The notes beneath the pieces were generated by a model. That model saw only the letters and a program-made list of their open reading frames with translations, was not told the DNA's origin and did no database searches. A stretch of DNA of 22,786 bases from an uncultured Lachnospiraceae bacterium (GTDB lineage: Bacteria > Bacillota > Clostridia > Lachnospirales > Lachnospiraceae): assembly GCA_910589265.1 (NCBI GenBank), contig CAJUTQ010000062.1:1-22786 (forward strand), in the 5' to 3' direction. The translations under genes and the position numbers were made by a program. Below are positions 1-9,072 of this stretch, in pieces. Positions within the stretch are counted from its first letter, which is position 1. Each line of letters opens with the position of its first letter.

Positions 1-48
1 CATAAGGAGAGTATAGCACAAAATCGTCTCTTGGGACGGGAATCGTGT

Positions 49-141
49 TACAAAAGTGGAATTTCGGGTACAAATTTTGAAGGCCGCTTACAAAATGTGA
101 AAGTCGATTACAAAACGGGAACCTCGGATTGCAATCGACCA
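49..141. repeat. IS21-like element end: four 20-bp tandem repeats plus terminus
   Basis: Four consecutive units of exactly 20 bp begin at 49, 69, 89 and 109. Each starts TACAAA and carries GAA near its middle and a TCG- or CCG-like core near its end. They are followed by a 10-bp palindrome, GATTGCAATC (127-136), and a CGACCA end near 141. Multiple 20-bp internal repeats next to the terminus are known for IS21-family ends, where they bind the IstA transposase. The interior of the element would lie to the left, outside the window. No istA or istB coding sequence is visible in the first 48 bases, so the family is inferred from the end structure alone. Confidence 0.6.
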
Positions 142-162
142 AGGAAAAGAAAAGGTTATGTA

Positions 163-3100
163 ATGACTGCATGTGCACATCATGCAGTGATAGATTTGGA
201 GTCTATGAATGTATTGCTATCTCAATTGGCTGAAAATTATCAAAGGTTATATAATGGATTAGAATTAGAAAGTTTTACTGAAAGTAAGTATGAAAAATTT
301 ATTAATGATTATACCAAATATCTTGATTCGGAAAATGGAACTAAAGACAGAGATTTTTGGAATGAAAAACTAATGGGAGCTTTGCCGATTGTGGATTTAT
401 CAGTAAAAAAACGTCCTGAAAAGGTAACGTATAATGGGGATGTGTTTCGAAGCTGTATAAGTGGCAATGCAAACTGGGAGATAAATGAGCTGGCTAAAAA
501 ATTAAATGTTACACCATTCAATATTTTAATAACAGCATATTATATATTGATGTATAAGTACACAAGTGAGAATGACATAATTATTGGTATGTCTGCAACA
601 CTAAGAAATGATTTTGGATGCGAAAATACAGTAGGGGATTTTATTAATTTGCTGCCTATAAGAACAAAGGTAAGGAGTGATATGACATTTGCAGAATTTT
701 CCATAGTGGTAAAAAGGGAAATTCTTTCTGCATTAGAGCACCAAAAATTTTCATTTAAGAAAATACTTGAAAATATAAATACAGCTGGAACACAGGGATT
801 CTCACCAGTCGTTCAAGTTGCTTTTAGTCAAGAAAATCTCAATGTAGAAGATAATAAAAATTTATCTGGTTTTGTGACAGGCCATCATGCTAATTTTTCA
901 TTTTCTGAAATAAGTTTATCTGCAAGAGGCTCAGAGATTCTCTATACACCTTACGATTTATTACTAATGGCAGATACTTCGGGCCAAAACGTGAACTTAG
1001 CGTGGCAATATAATACAGATATTTTAAACAAAGAATTTATTGAGAATATGACTTTACATTATGAGAATATATTAAAAGCTGTTCTTGATAATTCCGATGT
1101 GAAGATAAAACATATTAAAATGCTTACTCAAGTTGAGTATAATAAGTTATTTCATGAATTTAATGAGGTTCATGGCGATGAATATGATAATAGAATGTTT
1201 ATAGATGCTTTTGAAGAGATTGTAGATAAATTTGGTCATCATATAGCTGTTTCAATGAACAATGAAAGAGAGACCTATGGATCATTTAATGAAAAGGCAA
1301 ATCAGATAGGAAGATATTTACAATCTATGGGAGCGAAAAAAGGCGATTGCGTAGCCCTATGTTTAAATAAATCTATAAAAACAATGGAAGTATTGATTGC
1401 TATTTTAAAAATTGGGTGTGTGTATGTGCCAATGGATCCAGAATATCCTATGAATAGAATAAATTATATTTTGACTGAAACGAAAGCAAACATAGTATTT
1501 GCAGAAGACAATTGGAAACAGAAAGGTGTTGGATGTCCTGATTGTAAGATAGTTACTATTAAAAACTTAGAGGAGAATATGAATAGGTTCTCTCATGAGA
1601 ATATTCATATAAAAATATTTCCCAATGATCTGGCGTATATTATTTTTACATCTGGCACGACTGGTAAGCCAAAAGGTGTAATGATAGAGCACATTGGAAT
1701 ATGTAATATGGTCAAAGGATTAAATGAAGGCTGGGGAGTAAGAAAGGATAGTAAAGTATTACAATTCGCCTCTCTTAGTTTTGATGCCTCTATTGCTGAG
1801 ATATTTATTGCACTTTTATCAGGAGGGGAACTTGTATTAAAGTCAAAAAACGAAATAATGCCAGGTGGAGATTTGGAAAGAGTATTAGTGGAAGAAGAAA
1901 TAACAGAAGTAATATTAACACCGTCAGTATTAATGCTGACAAATCCAAAAAAAATTAGCAAATTACGCACAGTACTTTCAGCAGGAGAGAGTTGTAATAA
2001 GGCGGTTGTTGAAAAATGGGGATCAGGAAGACGTTTTGTAAATGCTTATGGACCAACAGAAAGCACAGTATGTGCTTCTTATAAGCTATGTGACCCATCA
2101 GATGCTGAAAACATAACAATTGGAAAAGCAATTTTGGGCACTAAGCTGTATATTTTAGATAACGATTTAAACCCAGTACCAATAGGTATGCCTGGGGAAT
2201 TATGTATTTCATCCATTGGACTGGCAAGAGGATATTTTAACAGGCCAGACATTACAGATGAAAAATTTGTCCATAATACAATAGATAAAAACGCATTTAA
2301 TAAGATATATAGAACAAGTGATATTGCTAGATTTACAAAAGACGGTTATATTAAATTTTGCGGCAGAAAAGATAATCAAGTAAAAATAAGAGGTTTTAGA
2401 ATTGAGATAGATGAAGTGGAAAATATCTTAAATAAATGTGATGGAGTAAAAGAAGCAGCGGTGATTATAAAGGAATTTTTCAATGATAAGAAGTTGGTAG
2501 CATTTGTATGTGGTTCAGATAGTTGCAATGAAGGTTCATTAAGAAAACAGATGAAGAGTGAATTGCCACATTACATGGTGCCATCTTATTTTGAATTTGT
2601 AGATGAATTGCCCCATAGTATTAGTGGAAAAATTGATAAAAAAATAGTAGAGACATTTGACATCTTAGCCAAGGATATTTATGTTGATGATAGTTTATAC
2701 ACGGATACCCAAAAGAGATTGAGAAAGATATGGTGTAAAGTATTAGGCAATGAAGATATTACCTTAAATAGCGACTTCTATGAGAGTGGAGGACATTCTC
2801 TATCTGGAGCACAGGCAAAGATAGAGATTGAAAAAGAATTTGGAGTATCATTGGATATTGTTGATATTTTGGAAATATCAAAATTCATTGATTTATGCAA
2901 TAGAATTGAAGAAAAAAGCAGAGAAAGTATTAATAATATTAAAGTGATGACTTCATATAAAGAAAAAAATTATATACCAGTAACATATGCCCAAAACCAA
3001 TTGCTGTTTATCTGGCAGCTGAATAATAATTCTACAGAATATAACATTTCTGGAGATGTTGAGCTAAAGGGGGAGCTGGATGTTGAAAGATTTAAAGAAG

Positions 3101-6099
3101 CATATAGAAATATTGTTCATCTCAACCATAGTCTTAGAACAATCTTTTTTAAGGAAAATAATAAATATTATCAAAAGATCTGTGATGATATATCAAAATA
3201 TGAGTTAGAAATGATAGAGGATTGCAGCAAAGAAAAATTAGATATATATGTTGATGAATTGAAAAATTGGAGGTTTGATTTGCTGAATGGTCCACTTGTT
3301 AAATCAAGATTAATGAGGATAGGAAAAAATAGGTATGTATTAGCATTTGCAGTGCATCATATTATTAGTGACGGTTGGTCTGTAGCGCTTATGGTGAACA
3401 TGTGGAGCAAGGAATACAATCGATTAAAGACTGAAAATACAGGTAACGAAGAACACAAATATCAATTTTCTGATTATGCAATTTGGAGCAGTGAATATAT
3501 ACAAGGTAAAAGGCTGGAAAAACTTGAGAATTATTGGATTCGTAAGTTAAAAGGAACGGAAGATAGGGTTCTAGACCTTGTAACAGATTATAAGAGGCCT
3601 AAATTACATACAAGCAAGGGAGAGATATGGAGACATGAATTGGATAGAGAGTTAACAAAGGCTATTCAAAAGACTGCATCGGATAATCATGGCACATTGT
3701 TTATGGTATTATTTGCTGCATTTAATGTACTTCTTAATAAGCTGACCAGGAAAAATGACTTTAATATAGGCATTCCTGTAGCTGGCAGAAATTTACCTGA
3801 AACCCAAAACATGCTGGGAATGTTTATTAACACTATTGTTATGCGCACGAAAATACATGATTCTGACAGCTTTCAAGAGTTAATGAGAAGAGTTAAGGAA
3901 GAAACCCTTGCTAATTTAGACAATCAGGATATGCCCTTTGAAAGGTTAGTTGAATTGTTAAATCCAAAGAGAGATATGAGCTATTCACCATTATTTCAGA
4001 TTTTATTTAATATGCTTAATATTGAAAAACCCATATTTAACTTGAATGATATAAAGACAAATAGCACAAAGCAAACGTCAGGGAATTCTAAATATGATAT
4101 GACCATTTATATTTCAGATGGAGAAAAGATCTGCTTCGAATTTTTATATAATAGAAACTTGTTCAGCAAAGAACATATTAAACTTATAGCTTCTCAGTAT
4201 GAAAGGATTCTATTACAAATATCAAAAAATGATATGATTTGTATAGAAGACATTGATATTCATGAGGAAGATTATTTGGAAGAGAAGGTAGCAGAAAAAG
4301 TTGATACAGAGAATATTGCTGAATTATTAAGAAATTCTTTCCTAGAAAATGATAATAAACTTGCTATTTGTTCTCCACAAAATACTGTTAATTATCATGA
4401 ATTAGATAGGATGGTGAAAAAGTATGCAGCTTACTTACAATCAGTAGTCAATGATGAATGGGTTTACATATATGGGGATAGGAATATAAAATTTATTATT
4501 ATCATTTTGGCTTGCGTATTTTCAGGAAAATCATTTGCAATGATAGACTCCAAATATCCCATAAACCGAATAAAAAACATGATAGACTCCATACAAAATA
4601 AGATTCTCATTGACGCTAGTGATGAAAAGAATTTATTGAATAGAATTTCAGATGAGTATAAAGAAATTCTCTTTTCAGATGAAGTAAAGAATGAGTTTGA
4701 ATATATTCCAACAAAAAAAGATTCTCATTATATTATCTTTACTTCAGGAACGACAGGTAAACCAAAGGCTATAAAAAGTAAAGTTTCATCTGTTTTACAT
4801 TTTATTAAATGGTATGTGGACAAATTTGAGCTCACAGATATGGATAAATTTAGTATGTTAAGTGGGCTGTCCCATGATCCAATAATGCGTGACATTTTTA
4901 CACCTTTGTTGTTAGGAGCTTCATTATATATTCCATCTGAGGAGGTTATGAGTGTTCCTGGAAAAATGAATGAATGGTTAAATTCCAATAAGATAAGTAT
5001 TATCCATCAGACACCATCCATCCTTAAAATGCTTTCAGATATTATGTTAGAAACAGTAAGATTGCTATGTTTGGGTGGGGAAGGATTATACGATTATCAT
5101 TTGAAGAAAATAAGTTCCTTATTTAAAAAGAGTAAGGTGGTGAATGTTTATGGAACATCTGAGACACCTCAGGTTATGGCGTTTTATGAAGTAAGAGGAA
5201 ATGAACAAGGTATTGTTCCAATTGGAAAAGGTATAGATGGTGTAAAAGTATTTGTAGCAGATAAAAAATGTAAGCCTGTTGGCAGGATGGGCATAGGTGA
5301 AATTATTGTTCAGACAAAGTATTTATCAGAAGGATATATAACAGGTCTTAATTCAAAGGAAGGATTTACATATGTGTCAGGGGAAAGAGCTTATAGGACA
5401 GGGGATTTGGGATATGTAGATATGAATAATAATGTCGTTTTATTAGCGAGAGAAGACGAGCAGATAAAAAATAGAGGTTATCGAATAGAACCGTCAGAAA
5501 TAGAAAGAGAGATTTTAAGTATTTCTTATATAAAAGAAGCAAAAGTTTTGTTATGTGATGACAAACTGACAGCATTCTTGGTAGAAAGTTCACCAAATGT
5601 ATGGAGTATTTCAGAAATAAAACAAAAATTATTAGATGTTTTACCAGTCTATATGGTTCCCGAACTATATATTAAAGTTGATACAATTCCTCTCACAGAA
5701 AATGGTAAAGTGGATAATAGAGCTTTAAAGGAAATGAAACAACACAATACAAAGGAAACAATTCATAAAGTATCTCCTGAAGGAAGTATACAAGAAATTG
5801 TAGGAAGAATTTGGAAAGAACTACTGAATATAGAGGATATTGGAGTGGAAGATAATTTCTTTGATATAGGAGGACATTCATTTATGCTTCTTGAATTAAA
5901 TGAAAGACTGCAAAAGGTTCTTGATTGCAATTTTGAAATGGTTGATTTATTCCAATATCCCACAATTAAATTATTTTCAGAATACATAGAGAGTAAAAAA
6001 ACAGATGATTTTGTAATCTTTTTCAGGCAGACAGATACAAATAGGAAGAAAGAAGCATTAAGAAATAAAAGAATGAAAAGAGGGAAAATAAAAACGTGA
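163..6099 (+). CDS. NRPS, partial C-A-T-C-A-T, 5'-truncated by an IS end
   Basis: Two-module peptide synthetase that loads two amino acids as thioesters and joins them. Domains with residues counted from ATG 163: a condensation domain missing its first half and beginning at its HHxxxD motif (H6, H7, D11); adenylation domain 1, about 344-830 (A3 TSGTTGKPKG near 496, A5 NAYGPTES near 627); carrier GGHSL, Ser879; an intact condensation domain with HHIISDGWS (His1065, His1066, Asp1070), LCL-like; adenylation domain 2, about 1384-1860 (A3 near 1526, unusual A4 HDPIMRDIF); carrier GGHSF, Ser1906; and a basic charged tail that may dock to the PKS. The frame is also open upstream to ATG 31, but 31-141 is IS-end sequence. 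ATG 163 has AAAGG at 151-155 with 7-nt spacing. The predicted pocket of A1 is D-A-A-I-L-A-A-V-C, aromatic or hydrophobic; that of A2 is D-P-R-H-C-G-V-Q-V. The stop overlaps the next start by 4 nt. No promoter is visible upstream, so expression is uncertain. Confidence 0.9.
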   Translation: MTACAHHAVIDLESMNVLLSQLAENYQRLYNGLELESFTESKYEKFINDYTKYLDSENGTKDRDFWNEKLMGALPIVDLSVKKRPEKVTYNGDVFRSCISGNANWEINELAKKLNVTPFNILITAYYILMYKYTSENDIIIGMSATLRNDFGCENTVGDFINLLPIRTKVRSDMTFAEFSIVVKREILSALEHQKFSFKKILENINTAGTQGFSPVVQVAFSQENLNVEDNKNLSGFVTGHHANFSFSEISLSARGSEILYTPYDLLLMADTSGQNVNLAWQYNTDILNKEFIENMTLHYENILKAVLDNSDVKIKHIKMLTQVEYNKLFHEFNEVHGDEYDNRMFIDAFEEIVDKFGHHIAVSMNNERETYGSFNEKANQIGRYLQSMGAKKGDCVALCLNKSIKTMEVLIAILKIGCVYVPMDPEYPMNRINYILTETKANIVFAEDNWKQKGVGCPDCKIVTIKNLEENMNRFSHENIHIKIFPNDLAYIIFTSGTTGKPKGVMIEHIGICNMVKGLNEGWGVRKDSKVLQFASLSFDASIAEIFIALLSGGELVLKSKNEIMPGGDLERVLVEEEITEVILTPSVLMLTNPKKISKLRTVLSAGESCNKAVVEKWGSGRRFVNAYGPTESTVCASYKLCDPSDAENITIGKAILGTKLYILDNDLNPVPIGMPGELCISSIGLARGYFNRPDITDEKFVHNTIDKNAFNKIYRTSDIARFTKDGYIKFCGRKDNQVKIRGFRIEIDEVENILNKCDGVKEAAVIIKEFFNDKKLVAFVCGSDSCNEGSLRKQMKSELPHYMVPSYFEFVDELPHSISGKIDKKIVETFDILAKDIYVDDSLYTDTQKRLRKIWCKVLGNEDITLNSDFYESGGHSLSGAQAKIEIEKEFGVSLDIVDILEISKFIDLCNRIEEKSRESINNIKVMTSYKEKNYIPVTYAQNQLLFIWQLNNNSTEYNISGDVELKGELDVERFKEAYRNIVHLNHSLRTIFFKENNKYYQKICDDISKYELEMIEDCSKEKLDIYVDELKNWRFDLLNGPLVKSRLMRIGKNRYVLAFAVHHIISDGWSVALMVNMWSKEYNRLKTENTGNEEHKYQFSDYAIWSSEYIQGKRLEKLENYWIRKLKGTEDRVLDLVTDYKRPKLHTSKGEIWRHELDRELTKAIQKTASDNHGTLFMVLFAAFNVLLNKLTRKNDFNIGIPVAGRNLPETQNMLGMFINTIVMRTKIHDSDSFQELMRRVKEETLANLDNQDMPFERLVELLNPKRDMSYSPLFQILFNMLNIEKPIFNLNDIKTNSTKQTSGNSKYDMTIYISDGEKICFEFLYNRNLFSKEHIKLIASQYERILLQISKNDMICIEDIDIHEEDYLEEKVAEKVDTENIAELLRNSFLENDNKLAICSPQNTVNYHELDRMVKKYAAYLQSVVNDEWVYIYGDRNIKFIIIILACVFSGKSFAMIDSKYPINRIKNMIDSIQNKILIDASDEKNLLNRISDEYKEILFSDEVKNEFEYIPTKKDSHYIIFTSGTTGKPKAIKSKVSSVLHFIKWYVDKFELTDMDKFSMLSGLSHDPIMRDIFTPLLLGASLYIPSEEVMSVPGKMNEWLNSNKISIIHQTPSILKMLSDIMLETVRLLCLGGEGLYDYHLKKISSLFKKSKVVNVYGTSETPQVMAFYEVRGNEQGIVPIGKGIDGVKVFVADKKCKPVGRMGIGEIIVQTKYLSEGYITGLNSKEGFTYVSGERAYRTGDLGYVDMNNNVVLLAREDEQIKNRGYRIEPSEIEREILSISYIKEAKVLLCDDKLTAFLVESSPNVWSISEIKQKLLDVLPVYMVPELYIKVDTIPLTENGKVDNRALKEMKQHNTKETIHKVSPEGSIQEIVGRIWKELLNIEDIGVEDNFFDIGGHSFMLLELNERLQKVLDCNFEMVDLFQYPTIKLFSEYIESKKTDDFVIFFRQTDTNRKKEALRNKRMKRGKIKT

Positions 6100-9047
6100 A
6101 TTACGAAGGCCAACAATATGAAAATTCTTTAGCTATTATTGGAATGAGTGGAAGATTTCCAAAATGTAAAGATTTAGAAGAATATTGGGAGATGATTTGT
6201 CAGGGAAAAGAAGGAATTACCTTCTTTTCCAAAGAATTATTAAAGGAATATGGAGTGAGTGAGGAGGAAAGAAATGCACCAAACTATGTTCCAGCTGCTG
6301 CCATACTGGAGGGATATGAAAAGTTTGATAATAATTTTTTTGATATGAATCCCAGAGAAGCAGAATTAATGGATCCACAGCAAAGAATATTTCTTTTGAC
6401 ATGTTGGGAAGCACTGGAAAGCGCTGGGTATTCTTCGGATAAAACGAAGGCAGTCATAGGTGTATTTGGAGGGAGTAGTATGAATAGTTTTTTAATTCAT
6501 AACCTCTTAAATAATAGAGAATTTATTGATAAACATGAGGCCCTTCAACATATTTTTATTCATGGAAATATAAATGATTATTTATGTACAAGAGTATCTT
6601 ATAAATTAAATCTTAAAGGGCCGGTAATGACTGTTCAGACAGCATGTTCAACTTCAGCTACTGCAGTTTATCTTGGGTGCCAGTCATTATTAAATTATGA
6701 CTGCGATATAGCATTAGCTGGTGGTGTATCTATAAAGGTTCCTCAATATACAGGGTATAAAGTGGTGGAGGGAGGAATATTTTCAACAGATGGTCATTGC
6801 AGAGCATTTGATAATAACAGTACAGGAACAATATTTGGAAATGGTGCTGGAGTAATTGTTCTAAAAAGACTAAAGGATGCAATGAGGGATAGGGATAATA
6901 TCGTAGCAATTATTCGGGGATTTGGTCTTAACAATGATGGAAATTTGAAAGTAGGATATACGGCTCCAAGCCTTGAAGGACAAAGGGAGGCTATTTTAAA
7001 AGCTATCGATTTTAGTGAGGTGGAGCCAGATGATATTGGATATGTAGAAATGCATGGAACGGGAACTAAACTTGGAGACCTTATAGAAATTAATGCTATA
7101 GACAGCGCATATAAGCAATTCACACAGAAGAAAAATTATTGTCCTATTGGTTCTGTTAAGGCTAACATTGGGCATTTAAATGCTGCAGCTGGCATTGCAA
7201 GCCTTATGAAAGCAGCATTAGTCGTTGAAAAAGGCATAATTCCACCACAAGCAGCCTATGAAAATCCAAACAGAGAGATAGATTTTTCTAGAACGCCATT
7301 TTATGTTAATACAAAGTTAAGGGAATGGAGGAAGGATAAGCGTATAGCTGGTGTCAGTTCTTTTGGAATTGGAGGGACAAATGTACATTTCATTATTGAA
7401 AATTATGTAGATAACTCTAAAAAATATAGTAAAGTTGAGAGTGACAATATTTTTACAATTTCAGGAAAAACCAAGAGAGCAGCAATTGATAATGCAAAAA
7501 AATTGAAAAATTATTTAATAAAGAAAGATAATGTGAACATTACGGATATATCTAAGACGATTCTTAACGGACGAAAAGATTTTGAGTATAGAATTGGTTT
7601 TCATGCGTCATCTAAGGAGGAATTAGTAAATAAGCTGGATGTAAAAATAGCGAATCAGGCAGTAGTTAGGACTGATAAAGACAAAAAAATAGTGTTTCTT
7701 TATCCAGGGCAAGGGACACAATATGAAGGAATGTATAAGGAGCTATATTATTCCAGCAGAAGGATAAAAAGTATAGCAGATAAATATTTTAATATCTTAA
7801 AAAGAAAAGTAAATTTTGATGTTGATAAGTATAAATTCTTTGAAAAGGAGACAAATAATACAGAGATTGTACAGCCTTTATTGTTCCTTTGGGAGTATGT
7901 GATTTCAGAATATCTCTTTGAGTTTGGTATCTTTCCAGATATTGTTCTTGGGCACAGTCTTGGAGAATATGTTGCTGCTTGTGTATCGAAGATAATAACA
8001 GTAGAGGATACGATAGATATATTAATTAAGCGTAGCCAGCTGGCTAATAAATCAGAAGAAGGAAGAATGTTAAGTATATCTTTATCAGGGAAAGAAATAA
8101 GTAAGTATATTAGCGAAAATGTTTCATTATCTGTTATTAACTCAGATAACAATTGTGTTATATCAGGTGATATTTCAAATATAGAAAAAATAAAAAGTTT
8201 ATTATTAGAAGATAATGTTGAATTTGTGGAATTAAGTAATACAAGAGCTTTTCATTCGCATTTATTAACCCCATATTTTGAGGAGTTTAAAAATTATGTA
8301 AATGATTTTAAATTATGTAAATCTAAGATAGACATGATTTCGAATGTTACAGGCAATTATATAAATACAGAAATATGTACAGGAGAATATTGGGCTAGAC
8401 ATTTATGTAATGGGATTAATTTTAATAATTGTGTTGAAGTGTTACTGCAGAATGAGCATTTACTAATAATAGAAATAGGAACAGATATGTTGCAAAAAAT
8501 GATGAGTAAAAAAATGTCCGAAAACCAAAGTGCAGTTTCTATTATTCGTAATTATAAAAAGGAACAAAGAGACACTACAAAATTATGGGAAACATTTTTA
8601 TATTTGTGGGAATTTGGACTGGAGATTGAGTGGAAAAAACTTATTTATGATTTTGGATATACAGAAGACTATAAAAAAATTCCCCTGCCCACATATTCCT
8701 TTGATTATCAAGTTTTTTGTCTGGGAGAAAAACATATGGAAGGAAAAGAAGAAGAGAGTATTGGTGAGAATTACATGAGAAGAAATTTGTCTTCAGTATA
8801 TGTTGCTCCAGAAAATGAAATAGAAGAAGACTGCGTTAAAATGTGGGAAGAAGCTTTAGGAGTAAATAATATTGGAATTGATGACGACTTTTTTGAATTA
8901 GGTGGACATTCATTAATAGCTACTCAAATATTTACAGAAATAAAAGAAACATTTGATGTGTCAGTTAAATTGTCTCAAATTAGTAACAAGCCTACAATTA
9001 GAGTATTGGTAGGAATCATTGTAGAGGAACTGATGAAAAAAATTTAA
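6096..9047 (+). CDS. Type I PKS module, KS-AT-ACP
   Basis: Extends the peptidyl chain from the upstream NRPS with one malonyl unit. KS, residues about 10-435: active-site Cys184 in TACSTSAT, His320 in HGTGT, His360 in NIGHLN, all present. AT, about 530-830: GQGTQY, Ser621 in GHSLGEY, and an AFHSH motif (His720, His722) that usually goes with malonyl-CoA rather than methylmalonyl-CoA. ACP: GGHSL, Ser939, near the C-terminus. There is no KR, DH or ER between AT and ACP, so the beta-keto group should survive unless an enzyme acts in trans. The GTG start overlaps the upstream stop (GTGA), with AGAGGG at 6080-6085, indicating translational coupling. At 983 residues it is normal for a minimal module. 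The KS follows an NRPS, so it should accept a peptidyl thioester. Confidence 0.93.
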   Translation: MNYEGQQYENSLAIIGMSGRFPKCKDLEEYWEMICQGKEGITFFSKELLKEYGVSEEERNAPNYVPAAAILEGYEKFDNNFFDMNPREAELMDPQQRIFLLTCWEALESAGYSSDKTKAVIGVFGGSSMNSFLIHNLLNNREFIDKHEALQHIFIHGNINDYLCTRVSYKLNLKGPVMTVQTACSTSATAVYLGCQSLLNYDCDIALAGGVSIKVPQYTGYKVVEGGIFSTDGHCRAFDNNSTGTIFGNGAGVIVLKRLKDAMRDRDNIVAIIRGFGLNNDGNLKVGYTAPSLEGQREAILKAIDFSEVEPDDIGYVEMHGTGTKLGDLIEINAIDSAYKQFTQKKNYCPIGSVKANIGHLNAAAGIASLMKAALVVEKGIIPPQAAYENPNREIDFSRTPFYVNTKLREWRKDKRIAGVSSFGIGGTNVHFIIENYVDNSKKYSKVESDNIFTISGKTKRAAIDNAKKLKNYLIKKDNVNITDISKTILNGRKDFEYRIGFHASSKEELVNKLDVKIANQAVVRTDKDKKIVFLYPGQGTQYEGMYKELYYSSRRIKSIADKYFNILKRKVNFDVDKYKFFEKETNNTEIVQPLLFLWEYVISEYLFEFGIFPDIVLGHSLGEYVAACVSKIITVEDTIDILIKRSQLANKSEEGRMLSISLSGKEISKYISENVSLSVINSDNNCVISGDISNIEKIKSLLLEDNVEFVELSNTRAFHSHLLTPYFEEFKNYVNDFKLCKSKIDMISNVTGNYINTEICTGEYWARHLCNGINFNNCVEVLLQNEHLLIIEIGTDMLQKMMSKKMSENQSAVSIIRNYKKEQRDTTKLWETFLYLWEFGLEIEWKKLIYDFGYTEDYKKIPLPTYSFDYQVFCLGEKHMEGKEEESIGENYMRRNLSSVYVAPENEIEEDCVKMWEEALGVNNIGIDDDFFELGGHSLIATQIFTEIKETFDVSVKLSQISNKPTIRVLVGIIVEELMKKI

Positions 9048-9072
9048 GGTATATAATTTGCGAAGGGAGAAA

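Noticed and set aside
49..128. Short tandem repeats as a possible CRISPR array
   Set aside because: The units are contiguous 20-mers with no unique spacers and are degenerate, and the flank ends in an IS-like terminus. No cas genes are present.
31..162. N-terminal 44 residues as part of the NRPS
   Set aside because: The DNA is the IS-end repeat array, which recurs at 19272 outside any NRPS. Its translation has no condensation-domain features, and ATG 163 has a better ribosome site.
1605..1970. 121-residue minus-strand frame
   Set aside because: It is antisense to conserved adenylation motifs A3-A4 of the NRPS; similar shadows occur at the equivalent place in the other A domains.
8530..8778. 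82-residue plus-strand frame inside the PKS
   Set aside because: It lies wholly within the AT-ACP linker of the PKS in another frame and has no ribosome site or recognisable motif.
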